Of a stretch of 64,000 nucleotides of DNA, positions 10,464-21,632 are shown piece after piece. The stretch is from assembly GCF_040115645.1 (NCBI RefSeq), contig NC_089560.1, positions 3,162,001-3,226,000 of the forward strand. Direction: 5' to 3'. Made by a program: the position numbers and the translations under genes. Below the pieces are notes generated by a model that saw nothing but the letters and a program-made list of their open reading frames with translations, had not been told where the DNA came from and made no database searches. Positions within the stretch are counted from its first letter, which is position 1. Each line of letters begins with the position of its first letter. This DNA is from Euwallacea fornicatus (Eukaryota > Arthropoda > Insecta > Coleoptera > Curculionidae).

Positions 10464-11187
10464 CCTCCGAAATGGGTCGTAATTGAATTAAGAGTTGTAC
10501 GAACGAGTCTGCTGTCAATTTTCCTTTCCCTACTTTTCTAGTGTTACAGTAATTTGGTCTCAGATAAAGTTTTTACTCGGAATCTTTTCCAATACTTCGG
10601 AATTAGTTTCCAGTGCCCTTTTTGTTTGGCTTGTTCCGAGTTATGGGCCCGAGAAAGATTATGTAGTAGCGGTGTTACCAAATCATTTTCAGCCATTGTG
10701 GATGATTAGGTGGTCCCCGGTGTGCTATTAATTCCGGTTCATTTAAATGAAAATGAGAAATGATGCTTTTCAGTCAAAACGAGACTACAAAAGCTTGTGG
10801 CGATAGATTGACAAAGCATCGAAAAAGGATTAAGCTTTACTTTATACGAAATCAGTTATGTGAGAAATTTCTTTTTCGTGGGTATCCCTTAAATATTGTG
10901 TAGAAATCCTCGGATTGCTTCTTATTTTGTGTTGAAAAGTACGTAGAAATCGAACGTCGAAAGGAAATTTGAAAAGGAATAATCAAAAATACGTTACGTG
11001 GGCAGTAGGAAATATTCGAATAACATTGTAATCGAAGATACGTGAAATTTTACGGAAAACTACGCAGTTTGTCATAAAAAAAATATATACTGTAGTTTAG
11101 CTGAGACTAGTATATTAACGGACAAACTGTTTTTGGGTTGAAGAGTATCTTGACAAATTACAATCTGCTAGATTTTTTTGGGCAACA

Positions 11188-11794
11188 CAGGGTGTTAGGG
11201 AAATAACTTTCGTAAATTTAATCGACGATTAAGAATATTATCTTGAACAAAAAACTTCCTTACAACAGGAGTCGTAAATACAATTATTTCTCCGGAACGC
11301 AAAGAAAAAACATCTTTTGAGGATTGGCAACGTCGCGTACTTTTATTTTTAATTTTGATACCTCCTTAAGCAACCGTATAAACCAAGTATGCATTTTTAC
11401 ACGAGTTTTTTGGGTCCGACACGAAAATTTGCGCGGCCCTTTAAAGGGTCAGGTTTTCAGGGTTCGGTGCGGCGTTGCCGCTTAAGTTTACTTTCACCAC
11501 TCGAGCTGTATTATTAGTTATGAACTAAGTTTTAAATTGCTTTCAGCAATGTTATTGTTGAATAATTTTAACTTCCTTTGTTACACGTCGAACAGTCAAT
11601 ATCTGCCGAGTACTTTCCTCAACGTTTTATTAAAATTTCAAGCTTGTCATAGCTTTTCGCTCACCAACTATAATACATAAAATATACATATATATGTTAT
11701 TAGGTGTTGGACCTCCGCTATAAGGAGCATTTCTGTTCGAAATGGCTTTCTCAATTGTCGGTTAATTTACGAAAGTTATTTCTCTAACGCCCCG
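11188..11794. mobile_element. Miniature inverted-repeat element, 607 bp, TA-flanked
   Basis: Starts CAGGGTGTTAGGGAAATAAC and ends with the reverse complement of a near match (11,756-11,794; GAAAGTTATTTCTCTAACG). That gives inverted repeats of about 40 bp. No transposase remnant is visible inside. The second copy of the 19-bp repeat is internal at 11,467. Termini of CAGGG type with TA flanks place it among Tc1/mariner-derived MITEs. Confidence 0.85.
11467..11485. repeat. 19-bp exact repeat, copy 2
   Basis: Identical to 9,420-9,438 and located inside the 607-bp MITE. Confidence 0.8.
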
Positions 11795-11800
11795 TATATA

Positions 11801-11870
11801 CAGATGTCACCAGTTCGAGCGAAAACATGGCGATTATGCAAGTGGTTACCCGTGTAGTGGATAAATGCAC
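11801..11870 (+). repeat. Foldback element arm, truncated
   Basis: Begins CAGATGTCACCAGTTCGAGC and keeps GCGATTATGCAAGTGG before diverging. It matches the outer end of the foldback arms. It lies directly against the end of the MITE at 11,794, separated only by TATATA. Confidence 0.7.
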
Positions 11871-13900
11871 TTTTTAATTTTTTTCTGAGGGAACCCATAG
11901 TAATTCAACAATTTTCGAAAGGAACGTGGCAAAACACATAAATGGAGGTAGTACTATTAACACTAAAAATTAACAATATAAATGACTTCGACCTAACATA
12001 TCGACTGTTCGAACTGTGTCGCGTTAATTTCCTCACAGTGGGCGAGCCCCAATTGAAATTCCTCAAGAACTTTTCTTATCATTTACAGGAGGCATTTGTT
12101 GAACTTCTTGGGTAATCTCATTTTTTAACTCTCCTATATTGTTGGGCTCGATTGTATTGTTTTCATTATACGGATATGTTACATGAAATGTGTTCGGAAT
12201 TTGTTGAAAAACTCGAAAACCTCATAATAGAAACGAGGTTTTATAGGAAAAAAAAATGAAGAAGTACGTCTATTTAGTACGCGGGCGATCCTGCATACAG
12301 GTCTGTCACGCCACAAAATGTACAACTAAAAACAATATTTGACGTGTTCCAGCGTGTTCATGAAAAATATGTCCCTCAATTTGTAATAAATTTATACGGG
12401 GCCGTTGATCCTCTATGTACAAATAAATCGAATGAATGCCCTGCTAAAAAGGTTAAAGAAATCACGACCATCAACCAAAGACTCACGAATTTCAATTTCT
12501 TACAAATGACTGCCGAATTTTTCTCGAAACACCCCGTATATCGAAGATGAAGCGATCCCGCTTTTCGTATTTTGCCCCAAGGAATGTAGTCTCAAATTCG
12601 CGCCGCACATTTCGAACACACCCTGTATAGAAACAAAAGTTAAACGCCGAAAAGCGCCACGATGAGCGATGAGCAAGGAAAATAGGATGGACGAGCACGT
12701 CGACATTCTGAATAAAATGAGTTATTTACGACATTAGACATGTCTAGCGGCTATCACCAAATTCTTGTTGAAAGTGGCTTACGGGATAAAACCTCATTCG
12801 TTAGTAATTTAATGTTTCACGTTCCCAGTTGATGGCTCTACCCGGAATTTCAATTAAGAAATTGTTTAGGGATGCATTTTGCCTATAGCATTGAGTTTTT
12901 TTACCAAATTTTTCAAAAATTAGCACGGATGAGGGCAATTTTAAGGAAAAGTTTTATATTTCGTTTCCTAAAATCGGGAAACGAAATTCATGAAAATCTA
13001 TTGGAAATTATTTGCAGGCCGATAGCGAGAATTTTTTTCATTTTCAGAAGAGTAGTAATAAAACGATGGGAGGGTTTGAGAAACGCGTTTGATAGAGCTC
13101 ATACATAATGTACGAAATTCCCCCCTTCCCGTTCGGCCGTATTGTCTGGAACCCCACAATAAAAGAATCAGTTTCTTCGAAAAGAAAAATATCAAAATTC
13201 GCTACGTAAATGCGATTAATTATCAGTGCAAGAAGTCAGAAATTGTTAAAGAATTATTTCAGCAATCCAAGCGAACGACACTCGCAGATTCAGTGGAAGC
13301 TCGCGACGCGAAAAATCAAGGTATAAGTGAGGAATGCTGAGGAAATGATCTAGACCTAAACAGTGGAATTTATGAATTATTTAAATGAAGCATTTTTGTT
13401 TCGGCATAAAATTCCAATGGATTTCTAAAAAATGAGACCGCCACCGCAACTTCTCGCTCATCAGCTTCCGATGTCGGCAAATGTATTAGGCGAAAAAATA
13501 TAGAGGATATATAGAGAGGCATCAAAGAAGCAGTAACCGCATTTTCGGAATTTAGTTGAAATGAAAGAGAGAAATAACGAAAATAGTTTCTCTGTAAGGG
13601 ATGAGCATTCTATACAAGCAAATATGCGGTTAAAACGAATTTGTTTAACGAAACAAAATTAATTTAAGAGGAAAGTTATGCAGCTTTTTGAATAATATGT
13701 TATCGCCCTTGGCGAGTTTGCTAATGAATAGAGTCCGAGATTATTGAGATGAGAGAGTTTCATTCACTGTTTGTGTTATTTTAAGAACCAGGTATTTCAC
13801 CATTAAATCACAATTGTGAGCATGGTAGCGAACGAGTTGAAAATTCCTCCGAGGGGTCACAGATACGTGGCATTTGGCTTATGGAATCCTCCTCCAAATA
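11871..13900. other. Intergenic with orphan transposon termini
   Basis: No supported gene. Two right-end motifs of CAGGG-type elements are visible without clear partners: AACACCCCGTATA near 12,532 and ACACACCCTGTATAG near 12,615. Short open frames at 12.3-13.3 kb lack domains. Confidence 0.4.
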
Positions 13901-14479
13901 CAGGGTGTTATTTGAATACGTGGGCAAGCTTCGAGGGGCGGTTTTTCGAGTTAATTTCCGACGAAAACTTTATATAAACTTTCAGTCGCTCACAACAGTA
14001 TTCGTATAGCCGAAAAAAATTCTGCGAAGCGTAATTTTCGACTGATTTTGTTCAAATTTTGTGCAATGAAAACCCAAACTTACACACAACTGGTGTGTCC
14101 GTGTAACTTTTGCAAATTTAATTTTTAGAGTACTTTTTTGGATAAAAAAAAACTCAATTTTTTAAACTTCTTGTATGGTGGAAAATTTTCAATACGGTTT
14201 AGATAATCTCGCAGAGGGGATTTTCCCGCATATGTCCTGAAAATTCCATCAAAGTCGAACCAAAAATATGGGAGCTTCGGCTTTTTAAAATCGTAAAAAA
14301 GTGACGGTTTTCACGCAAAGTGATCAAATTTAGATATATTTGACGATTTTAACGATTTTTTTTTAAAGTTCGACACCCTGTTTCTTGAAAACGAAGCATT
14401 ACCGAATCTGTGTTGACATAAATCTTCCGTTTCAAAATTTCTCCCGCGCAGTTTGGTCGCGTACTTAAACGACGCCCTG
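13901..14479. mobile_element. Miniature inverted-repeat element, 579 bp, TA-flanked
   Basis: Left end CAGGGTGTTATTTGAATACG after TA. The reverse complement of the right end is CAGGGCGTCGTTTAAGTACG. The inverted repeats of about 30 bp are roughly 70% identical. A further terminus-like ACACCCTG at 14,369-14,376 suggests a second, overlapping insertion. No transposase remnant seen. Confidence 0.7.
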
Positions 14480-17219
14480 TGTAACCCGTCCATTGAAAAT
14501 TATCAAACATTCCAGACCAATTTGCATTTGCGAAATAATGGTCGCGAAACAAACTTTTGGCGCCCTGCAACAGTCGATCATTTTAATACACTTGTCATAT
14601 TACACACAATTACGTTACAAATTATCAATTTATTCTCGTACGTTACAAGTACATAATAGTACGGTTCACACGTAATCATTCTATTATCGCTCTTATGTAA
14701 TAATATTGAAAATTTCATGCACCTGTCAAATTTGCTATTTTAACAATGCAGACTGGTATCTCATTATTATTATGCCGAACCAATCACGAGCCTCGCGGTT
14801 ATGCGAAACCAGCCAATTACAGCGGTAATTTGCCCTAATGTAATTATCACATATCATATACCACGTGCATCGAAAATTATCGGTAAATTTTAGGTCAAAG
14901 TGCGCAAATGCGATTTGGGATTTTTTCGTCCTACATTGCGCGACTGCGCTGGTGGTTTAACCGAGGAAAGTACGAGGGCAGCGTTGCAAGTTCGCCGATT
15001 TTTCAGGAGATTTTTCCGAGGCATCTCGCAAAAGGCACGAAGACCGTTTTCCGCATTCTACACTCGAGTCCTCCGTAGGAGGACTCTCGAAAAAAGCCTA
15101 ATACAACTTTGTCCTCGAACGAATAGGGGAAGATTGATATTAGACGGTGGTGAATTTTGCGCGGGTTTTCCTACGGTCGGCGCGACGATGCAACATCCTG
15201 TACAGCATATCGGAAGGCGAATCAACCGCCGGAGGCGGAAATCGTCATAATCGTATCAACCTCAGTGGATGATTCTTCTCCTCTTTAGGGTCCGTGATTG
15301 CATCGGCAGTCGTTTGCTATGCACACACAAGCTCTGTGAGCCGTTTAATAGGACCGCAATTTAGCGGTCTTTAATTATGTCCTATTGGAGTGAAATTAAT
15401 ACTAAACTAGTAAACACTCTCAGAGGGACTTCCCATTTCTGTTTAGCCATCATATAATATGGCCCTAAATAGATAAATAGTGTCCGAAACAACGTCGGCC
15501 CTAAACCCTTTAAACCCTTTTTACACGCTAATGAGGACATGGTTCCGGAATTTCCGGTGAATGATTCTATTAGGGCTATAAAATGCCGCCTTTGTCAAAT
15601 AATTTAGTTATTCGGCCGTACTGTAGCTGAATCACAGAGGGATTTTTGGCATAAACTAAGTTACGCCGATACATTAATTTGAAAAACAATACAATGAACT
15701 GCATGCACTTGAAATCAAAATGGTTGATAAATGGGCGGTATAAATTCTAGACTCAAATCGTATATTCAGAAAATAGCCACTTTCGTACGCAATGGGTTCG
15801 CAAAAAAATAAAAACCGCAAAAACAGTTCATCGCTCCATTATTCCTAACCGAAAAATTGATTAAAACCGTCTATTGCTAAAACGGTAATTAAAGGATTTT
15901 TCATTCTGTTTGAGGCAGGGTGAATAATGAGTTTTTCATTCAGAGCCTGTCGATATTTGAGCGGCGAATTTTTTGTTTCGCGCAAATTGTAGTCTTACCG
16001 ATAGAAATCATTTAACGCTCCTGTATTTTTTGATTAATTGACTATTTTCTTTGCCATATTACCTCGAAATCCTGCCACCAAATCTTCCACGTCGCCGAGG
16101 AAACGGTATTTCGAGGGTGAGCGTCCCCGCTATCACCGACAGTTAAATCTATCCGCCGTAGCTTAAATTCGAAACTTTAACTGGTTAGTAACAAATGGGG
16201 AACACAGGTCGATTTACTGCAGATAGAGAGTTAATTTCAGGCAAACAAGCAGACAGTAATCAATCTGAACTGAACTAGAGAGAACCATCACCTAAGCATG
16301 ACTGGGTTAGGGGCATTACAAGGCAGGTTGTGGTTAAGTGGTCAGTACGGGACTGTTGATCTATGGCCATCTATAGAATCGAAAACCGCACTTTCCCAGT
16401 TGAGAGATTACCCCTGATGTAGGCTTATCAGTTAGCTGTGATGGGCGGGCGAAAATGGGCATTGACTGGGAGCAATAAGTGGGACAAGTGCCGATTAGTG
16501 TCTCAGTTACGTTACTAAAAATTCCCATAATTTTGCCTTTTTCATACGTGATTAATGGGCCAAAAGTAACCTCTTTTTCAACATTTTTCACTCGAATTAT
16601 TTCATGATTTTGTGCCGTTTTACCAGTTACGAGTTAATTATGGCCCTTCATGTTCTAATTTTCATGGCGATTTATGTAAATGGCTGCATGTTATAAATAC
16701 TAAATACCTCCTTTCTTATAGTCGCTGCCTGAATGTTAAGAACATAATATGGCAGGAATGTTTTGTTTAAACTGACTGAAATTTGAAATTAACGAAATTT
16801 GCATCGAACTCGCCCCGAATGGAAAGGAGAAGGTGCCGGTTGTAGTCGAAGATATCGATGATCAAGCGCGAGAAGTGGCTCCAGACAGGAGTGCGGGAAA
16901 TGCATTTTTTTGGTTTTAAATTTTTACGGTCTGGTCTGGATCCGCGAATAGATTGCGGAGGGAAATTTTTCTGGGATTGGCATATCCTTGACAATCTTGA
17001 AATACTCTCTTAAATCGCGTGGATAGCAACATAAAAGAAGAGTGATAATCACGTCTGAGAATAAAAACGTTTCTGTCTCACACATCGAGTGGGTTTTCCT
17101 GGAAATTACCAGAGGGATTTATTTTATTTCAGAATTGATCAGAATTATCAACGGGACTCGTCTCATTCTATTCAGCCGCGTCGGCAAGAAAATGACGCAT
17201 CTCAATCTTAACCCAAATA
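14480..17219. other. Intergenic, no supported gene
   Basis: A 116-codon open frame at 14,900-15,250 is Arg-rich, GC-rich and without a recognisable domain or splice sites, so I do not call it. An orphan terminus-like ACATCCTGTACA lies near 15,194. The rest is AT-rich unique-looking sequence with TAATTA-type motifs. Confidence 0.4.
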
Positions 17220-18105
17220 CGGGAGGTTAAAAGGGGGGTGGTAAAATATTTAAAGGAGGACGCAATAGTATGGACCAAAATAAACGAAAAAATCTTAGTA
17301 AACACGAGTACGCAAAGTAATGGTTTCGGACACATGGAAGGTTGTCCTTTGTTGAAACAACTATTTGCAATTGTTACTAATTCAATATGATCGAACAAGC
17401 GGGGAAGCTCCTGCCGCAAACAAACACTAAAGTTGCGCAAAATGTTCAAAGTGCCCTCCGTTCATTTTCTAGCGGACAAGGTGTCTTCGTCTGAAAGACG
17501 TTCGAACTCTCTCTAAAATCCCTTCATCGGATCCGCTTTGTTGGGGTTTTTGATCAGTTCCAAGTTACAGAGCCTCGAGGCTGTTTACAAGAGTACTACT
17601 ATTGGCTAATGTTTTCAAATATATATATATATATATAAAATCTAGATGGGTTAAATCAGGCGATCTTGCAGGCCATAATGCGGGTCCGCCTCCTCCCACC
17701 CGTCTGAGTGGAAAACTTTGGTGGAAATGCTCCCTAACGGCAATCGAAAAATAAGCTGGAGCACTGACATGCCGAAACCACATCCGTTGGCTTTGGTCTA
17801 AATGCAAAAACACGTGTTGGTTAAACAGCCGTTTCAAACGAAAACTTTTGCACTGATAAAAGTCAAATGGTTAATGTTTATGTATGTTATGAAAAAACAG
17901 GCAAAAAAACAATAACTTTTGGTTCTTTGTATGTGCATAATAAACAGGTAATAAATAGTTTCAAATAAACGTCTCAAAAAAGGATGACCTTCCATATCTC
18001 CGAAACTGTTATCTCCTGGGCCCACATTCGCTAAACCTTTTTTGTGTTTATTTTGGTCCATACTATTACCCCATCGAGTATCGTGCCCTCTTTTTTAACA
18101 CTCTG
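17220..18105 (-). mobile_element. Mariner-like relic with TIRs and an internal (TA)n
   Basis: Ends are inverted repeats. Left CGGGAGGTTAAAAGG and TAGTATGGACCAAAATAAAC (17,269) are mirrored near 18,045-18,105. The outer flanks are TA. On the minus strand a 91-codon frame reads MWFRHVSAPAYFSIAVREHF, then RRVGGGGPALWPARSPDLTHLDF, the second and third catalytic regions of an insect mariner-like transposase. The next block (normally FLWGYLK) is replaced by IYIYIYLK through a (TA)n tract at 17,620-17,636. N-terminal two thirds are missing, so it is a non-autonomous relic. Confidence 0.8.
17620..17636. repeat. (TA)n microsatellite inside transposase remnant
   Basis: About eight TA units within the C-terminal catalytic block of the relic at 17.2-18.1 kb. 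Confidence 0.9.
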
Positions 18106-19048
18106 TGTAGCCGTGCACAGGGCGAATTTTAATTTTTTTTAACGTGCCACACATCAACGTAACGTAAGATTAGCGCAACGTAAAAAGCATAATAGACAGT
18201 TCGCACATTCACGAGAGTATCGCTAGGCCCGCAATAAAGTTGCTTAGTTTATAGCTTTGCAAACTGTGTTTAATAAATCTATAAATGGAGGTGAAGTCGG
18301 TAGCATTTTGCGTGAAATCCCAACTCCAAGCTCGGAGAAATTACTTGATGGATGAAAATTGTTGAATAATAAAGTTTTACGTGTGTTCTTTGCCGAAGTC
18401 TCGGTATATGACTCTGCCGTATTTCTATACGAAATCGCGTAACCGAAAATCGGAGTGTTGTATAGTGTACCGTGCTCATTCCATATTAGGCTTTTTTCGC
18501 GGATTTAACGAGAAGTGTGCCCCACAAACGAACAATATTGGATAATTGCATAACATTAATTTAAAGTCCTGGGAGAAAGTTTCGAGGCGAATTCTACGAA
18601 GTTCCGAACTCCATTCCCAATTATTTCAACAAATTTCCGAGACGATCTCCATAAAAGGACCAATGAAGTACCTGCAATCACAAACTAAGTGGAACTTTAA
18701 AATATTTCTCCCGGAAAGCCTCTACACTTTATGATTAAAATGGAAAAAATCATAAAAAGTAGGTACGCCTTCCGTGATTAAATTGAATATAACATTTTTG
18801 CACTTTCGCCGAGTCCAAATCGACCTCATAATACGAGGATAGTCTGGGAAGTACCCGACCTGACACATTCGGTGGTGGCCACGTAAATAAGAACGCTCTT
18901 TGAAGTGGTAAAACTTCTTTAAAACAATATTAATTGACATAGTTGCGCGATCGGGTATTTTTATAATAAAATACGTGTATTTTTAAGCAACATACATTTC
19001 TTCACATTAATGCTACAGACCGAAGCAATAAATAAACGAAATTCTCTT
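18106..19048. other. Intergenic, nothing recognised
   Basis: Short open frames on both strands (for example 18,279-18,479 and 18,722-18,940, minus) have no domain, splice or repeat support. Confidence 0.4.
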
Positions 19049-20381
19049 GGGCAAAAAAATGAGATCGTTTTCAGAGAAATCAATTTTTGATCAGTTTGTG
19101 CTGCTGTTGCGTGCAAAATACCTTTATAGGACATAAAGTGAGGAGAAGAAAACGTTCTGCTCCAGGTATACGAAAACGGATATTGTCCTTAGTGGAAAAG
19201 GGTTGGAGTTATCGAAAAATCGCTGACCGTTTAGGTTAGTCCAAAAGCATGGTCGCAAAAATGAAGTTGGACGTTCTGACGTTCAGAAAACTTTAGAGAA
19301 TCTAATAGGACGATGGAGGAAACGAAAAACGACAGCCCTATTTGATGGACCATTATCAATACCATCAAAAAAAGATCCGAAACTAACGTCTATTCAAATG
19401 CGAAAAGAGCTTCTCGGCCAGGAAACACCCACAGTTTCACCAAGGACAACACGAAAGCGATTGAATGAAGATAGTGTCTGTTTGGAAGAGTTTCCAGAAG
19501 AAAACCCGTGACGTCGAAACGGAACAGAACTGGACGGTTGGAATTTGCAAAACTTCACATTGGACGGTCGAGTTCTCAACGGAAGCATGCGTTATGATCG
19601 CACGAAATAAAAATGATCAGATTCGTTTCCGATGGTCGAGTTTACGCGAGACGACCTCGTGACACAGAACTTAACCCAGACAACGACCATGAAGGCACGG
19701 TGGCGGCAATATTGAACTGCGGGGGTGTACGTCTCGACGTAGAGCTGATTGACAAATTACCAAAATTGACGGCATCTCGAACATGCACAAACATCGGGAT
19801 ATTCTTGAAGATACCGCGCTGCCACATGTGGATAATACCCTTCCTGTCGTCTGGCAGTTTCAGCGCGACAACGACCCGAAACATGCAGCAAAAATTGTAA
19901 AACGGCGGTTAGTAAAAAGTCGAGTTCGTGTTATTAAGTTGCCTGCTCGCAGTCCCGACTCGAATCCAATTGAGAATTTATATTGGGACGTGAGACAGGC
20001 GGTCGAGGATAAAAATATAACAAATCTTGCTCAACTTTGCGAAGAAGTTCGGCGGCTTTGGTATGCCATACCTGGAAAACGATGCCAGAAGTTAATTGAG
20101 CCTGCCGCAACGGTGTTACGAAGGCAATTCAGAATGAAGGAGGATACCCAACTGAATATCAGTTTCAGTTTGGCAGTGTTGATACGATTGTTAGCAGGTT
20201 TAGGCCATTTTAGGTCTAAAAATATCACGTGAATGTAATCGTTCTTATTTATTTGTCCAGAGGAGTTTTGTTTGTTTGTCGTGTCGACTAAAATCCATAT
20301 TGGGAACGTTAAAAATGTTAATGAAAATAAACATTATTTAACGTAAAACTAATGTGATGGGGAAACGTTTTCATTTTCCCG
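19049..20381 (+). mobile_element. Tc1-like (DD34E) transposon relic
   Basis: Plus-strand transposase in several frames. A DNA-binding region comes first (GHKVRRRKRSAPGIRKRI, then VEKGWSYRKIADRLG, about 19,130-19,235). A middle section follows (RWRKRKTTALFDGPLS, SIQMRKELLG). The final 149-codon open frame (19,783-20,229) carries FQRDNDPKHAAKIVKR and SPDSNPIENLYWDV. The D and E are separated by 34 residues, as in Tc1. The first catalytic D region is lost among stops near 19,560-19,680. Weak inverted ends resemble each other (GGGCAAAAAAATGAGATCG against GGGAAAATGAAAACG reversed at 20,362-20,380). It sits directly upstream of a mariner relic. Confidence 0.85.
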
Positions 20382-20439
20382 ATTTTAAGTAAGGTCGGCA
20401 CGTGTTCAAAGATTGCTCTTGTTTATGTGGCCACCACTG

Positions 20440-21427
20440 CGGATGGCTCATTTCTTTAATTAAATATTACCAAGACACAATCTTAAAAAGCTCAGGTTTA
20501 AAGTTTATTTGTGCCCCCTTTGGAGCCGTTTTTACTGAACGCTTTTGGGGATTTCGCAAACATGGAAAAAAATGTTTCACTGATACGTGATTCAGTACTT
20601 TCACGCGAAGGGTCTTAATCCATCAGCAGCAGAGCGGAGTCCGATTCTACTCTGAGCGAATCTGGTCCTTGGTTAACAACTGTAAAACATTCGGTGACGG
20701 AATTTAAATGCGGTCATATGAGCTGTCAGGACGAACTGCATAGTGGTCGACCCCATGACACTCCAGATCTGACCACTCCAGAAATTGCGGTCAAAATCCA
20801 CAAAACTTTACTGGAAGATGGGCATTTCAAAACGTACCGTATATCGCATTTTGATCGAACCGTCTGTCGGCGTGGACGAAAACAGCGCAGTGAGGACGTT
20901 TCAAGGGAGCATTCGGTAAAGTTTAGCGGCAACAAGTTTTTGCGTCGTTTAATGACCACGGACGAAGCACGAGTCCACGATGTCACATCTGAGGCGAAAG
21001 AGCCGCCGGGACAATGGACGCAGTGGGGAAGGTCCGCTCCGAAGAAGACGCGAGTGGAAGAATTCTCATTGATCATCTCCTGGATGAAAAGGCTTCGTTC
21101 GTTCCAACATATCAGTCCCGTCTTCTGTAGTCGCGACGGCCGAAATCAATTGACTTGGTTTTCAATTTTTCGCCTCGGCCACCCTACTCGCCAGATTTGG
21201 CTCTTTTAGATTATTTCCCATTTTCAAAATTGAGAAAAACGGCCCGGAGCAAGGGGATTTGCCAGTGACGAAGGGGCGGAGCTCGGGGTCGGTGCCTATT
21301 TTGAAACACTCGTAGCTGCCCACTAGACAGAGGGAATAAAAGTCGCGGAACTTCGCCGGGAAAGAATGTAATATTAAAGAAAAAATTCTTTAAGTGTTAA
21401 GTCGGGTATTTTTGGGACTACCTTCGT
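20440..21427 (+). mobile_element. Mariner transposon relic (family M1)
   Basis: The transposase starts with an ATG near 20,560 (MEKNVSLIRDSVLS). From about 20,680 the longest frame reads VTEFKCGHMSCQDELHSGRP, IAVKIHKTLLEDGHFK, REHSVKFSGNKFLRRL and TTDEARVHDVTSE (first catalytic D, with W changed to R), followed by QWTQWGRSAPKKTRV. After an internal deletion, degraded C-terminal sequence remains (near 21,150-21,340, including HPTRQIW from the HPPYSPD-type block). The 3' terminus (AAGTGTTAAGTCGGGTATTT, ending about 21,427) matches the copies at 8.1 and 54.8 kb. Left boundary uncertain because it abuts the Tc1 relic. Confidence 0.85.
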
Positions 21428-21577
21428 GCTTCCCCAACCTCGTACTCGGGAGGTTTCGCATATTGTGGGAAATCCCAACTGCACTCTCGCCGGGTTTTTC
21501 TTGATTCCTTTAACTGAAAGCAGGCACACTGTACCGCCGATTTCATACACGTCTATGTTGCTATCTAAATTCGAGAA

Positions 21578-21632
21578 GCTAATTACATTTTCATAATTCA
21601 GTTTAATATGCAAATTGCGAAACGCTTTTAAC
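21578..21632. repeat. Duplicated octamer-containing element, copy 1
   Basis: A 55-bp block with GCTAATTACATTTTCATAAT and AATATGCAAATTGC recurs at 46,183-46,236 at roughly 89% identity (six differences including one gap). It contains an ATGCAAAT octamer (POU-type site) and a TAATTA homeodomain core. Neither copy is in a recognised transposon. It could be a remnant of an unrecognised repeat or paired regulatory DNA. Confidence 0.55.

Larger units (their letters stand above)
8986..11187. other. Intergenic, mostly unassigned
   Basis: No supported gene. Short frames near 9,234-9,419 and 10,495-10,731 have no domain or splice context. It contains the 19-bp repeat at 9,420 and the A-rich 10-bp tandem repeat at 10,422. 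Confidence 0.4.

Noticed and set aside
14900..15250. 116-codon Arg-rich open frame
   Set aside because: No domain, splice sites or repeat match; composition suggests a chance frame in GC-richer DNA.
15340..15365. Hairpin GACCGC/GCGGTC followed by T run
   Set aside because: Looks like a bacterial terminator by form, but the context is eukaryotic and the stem is only six to seven pairs.
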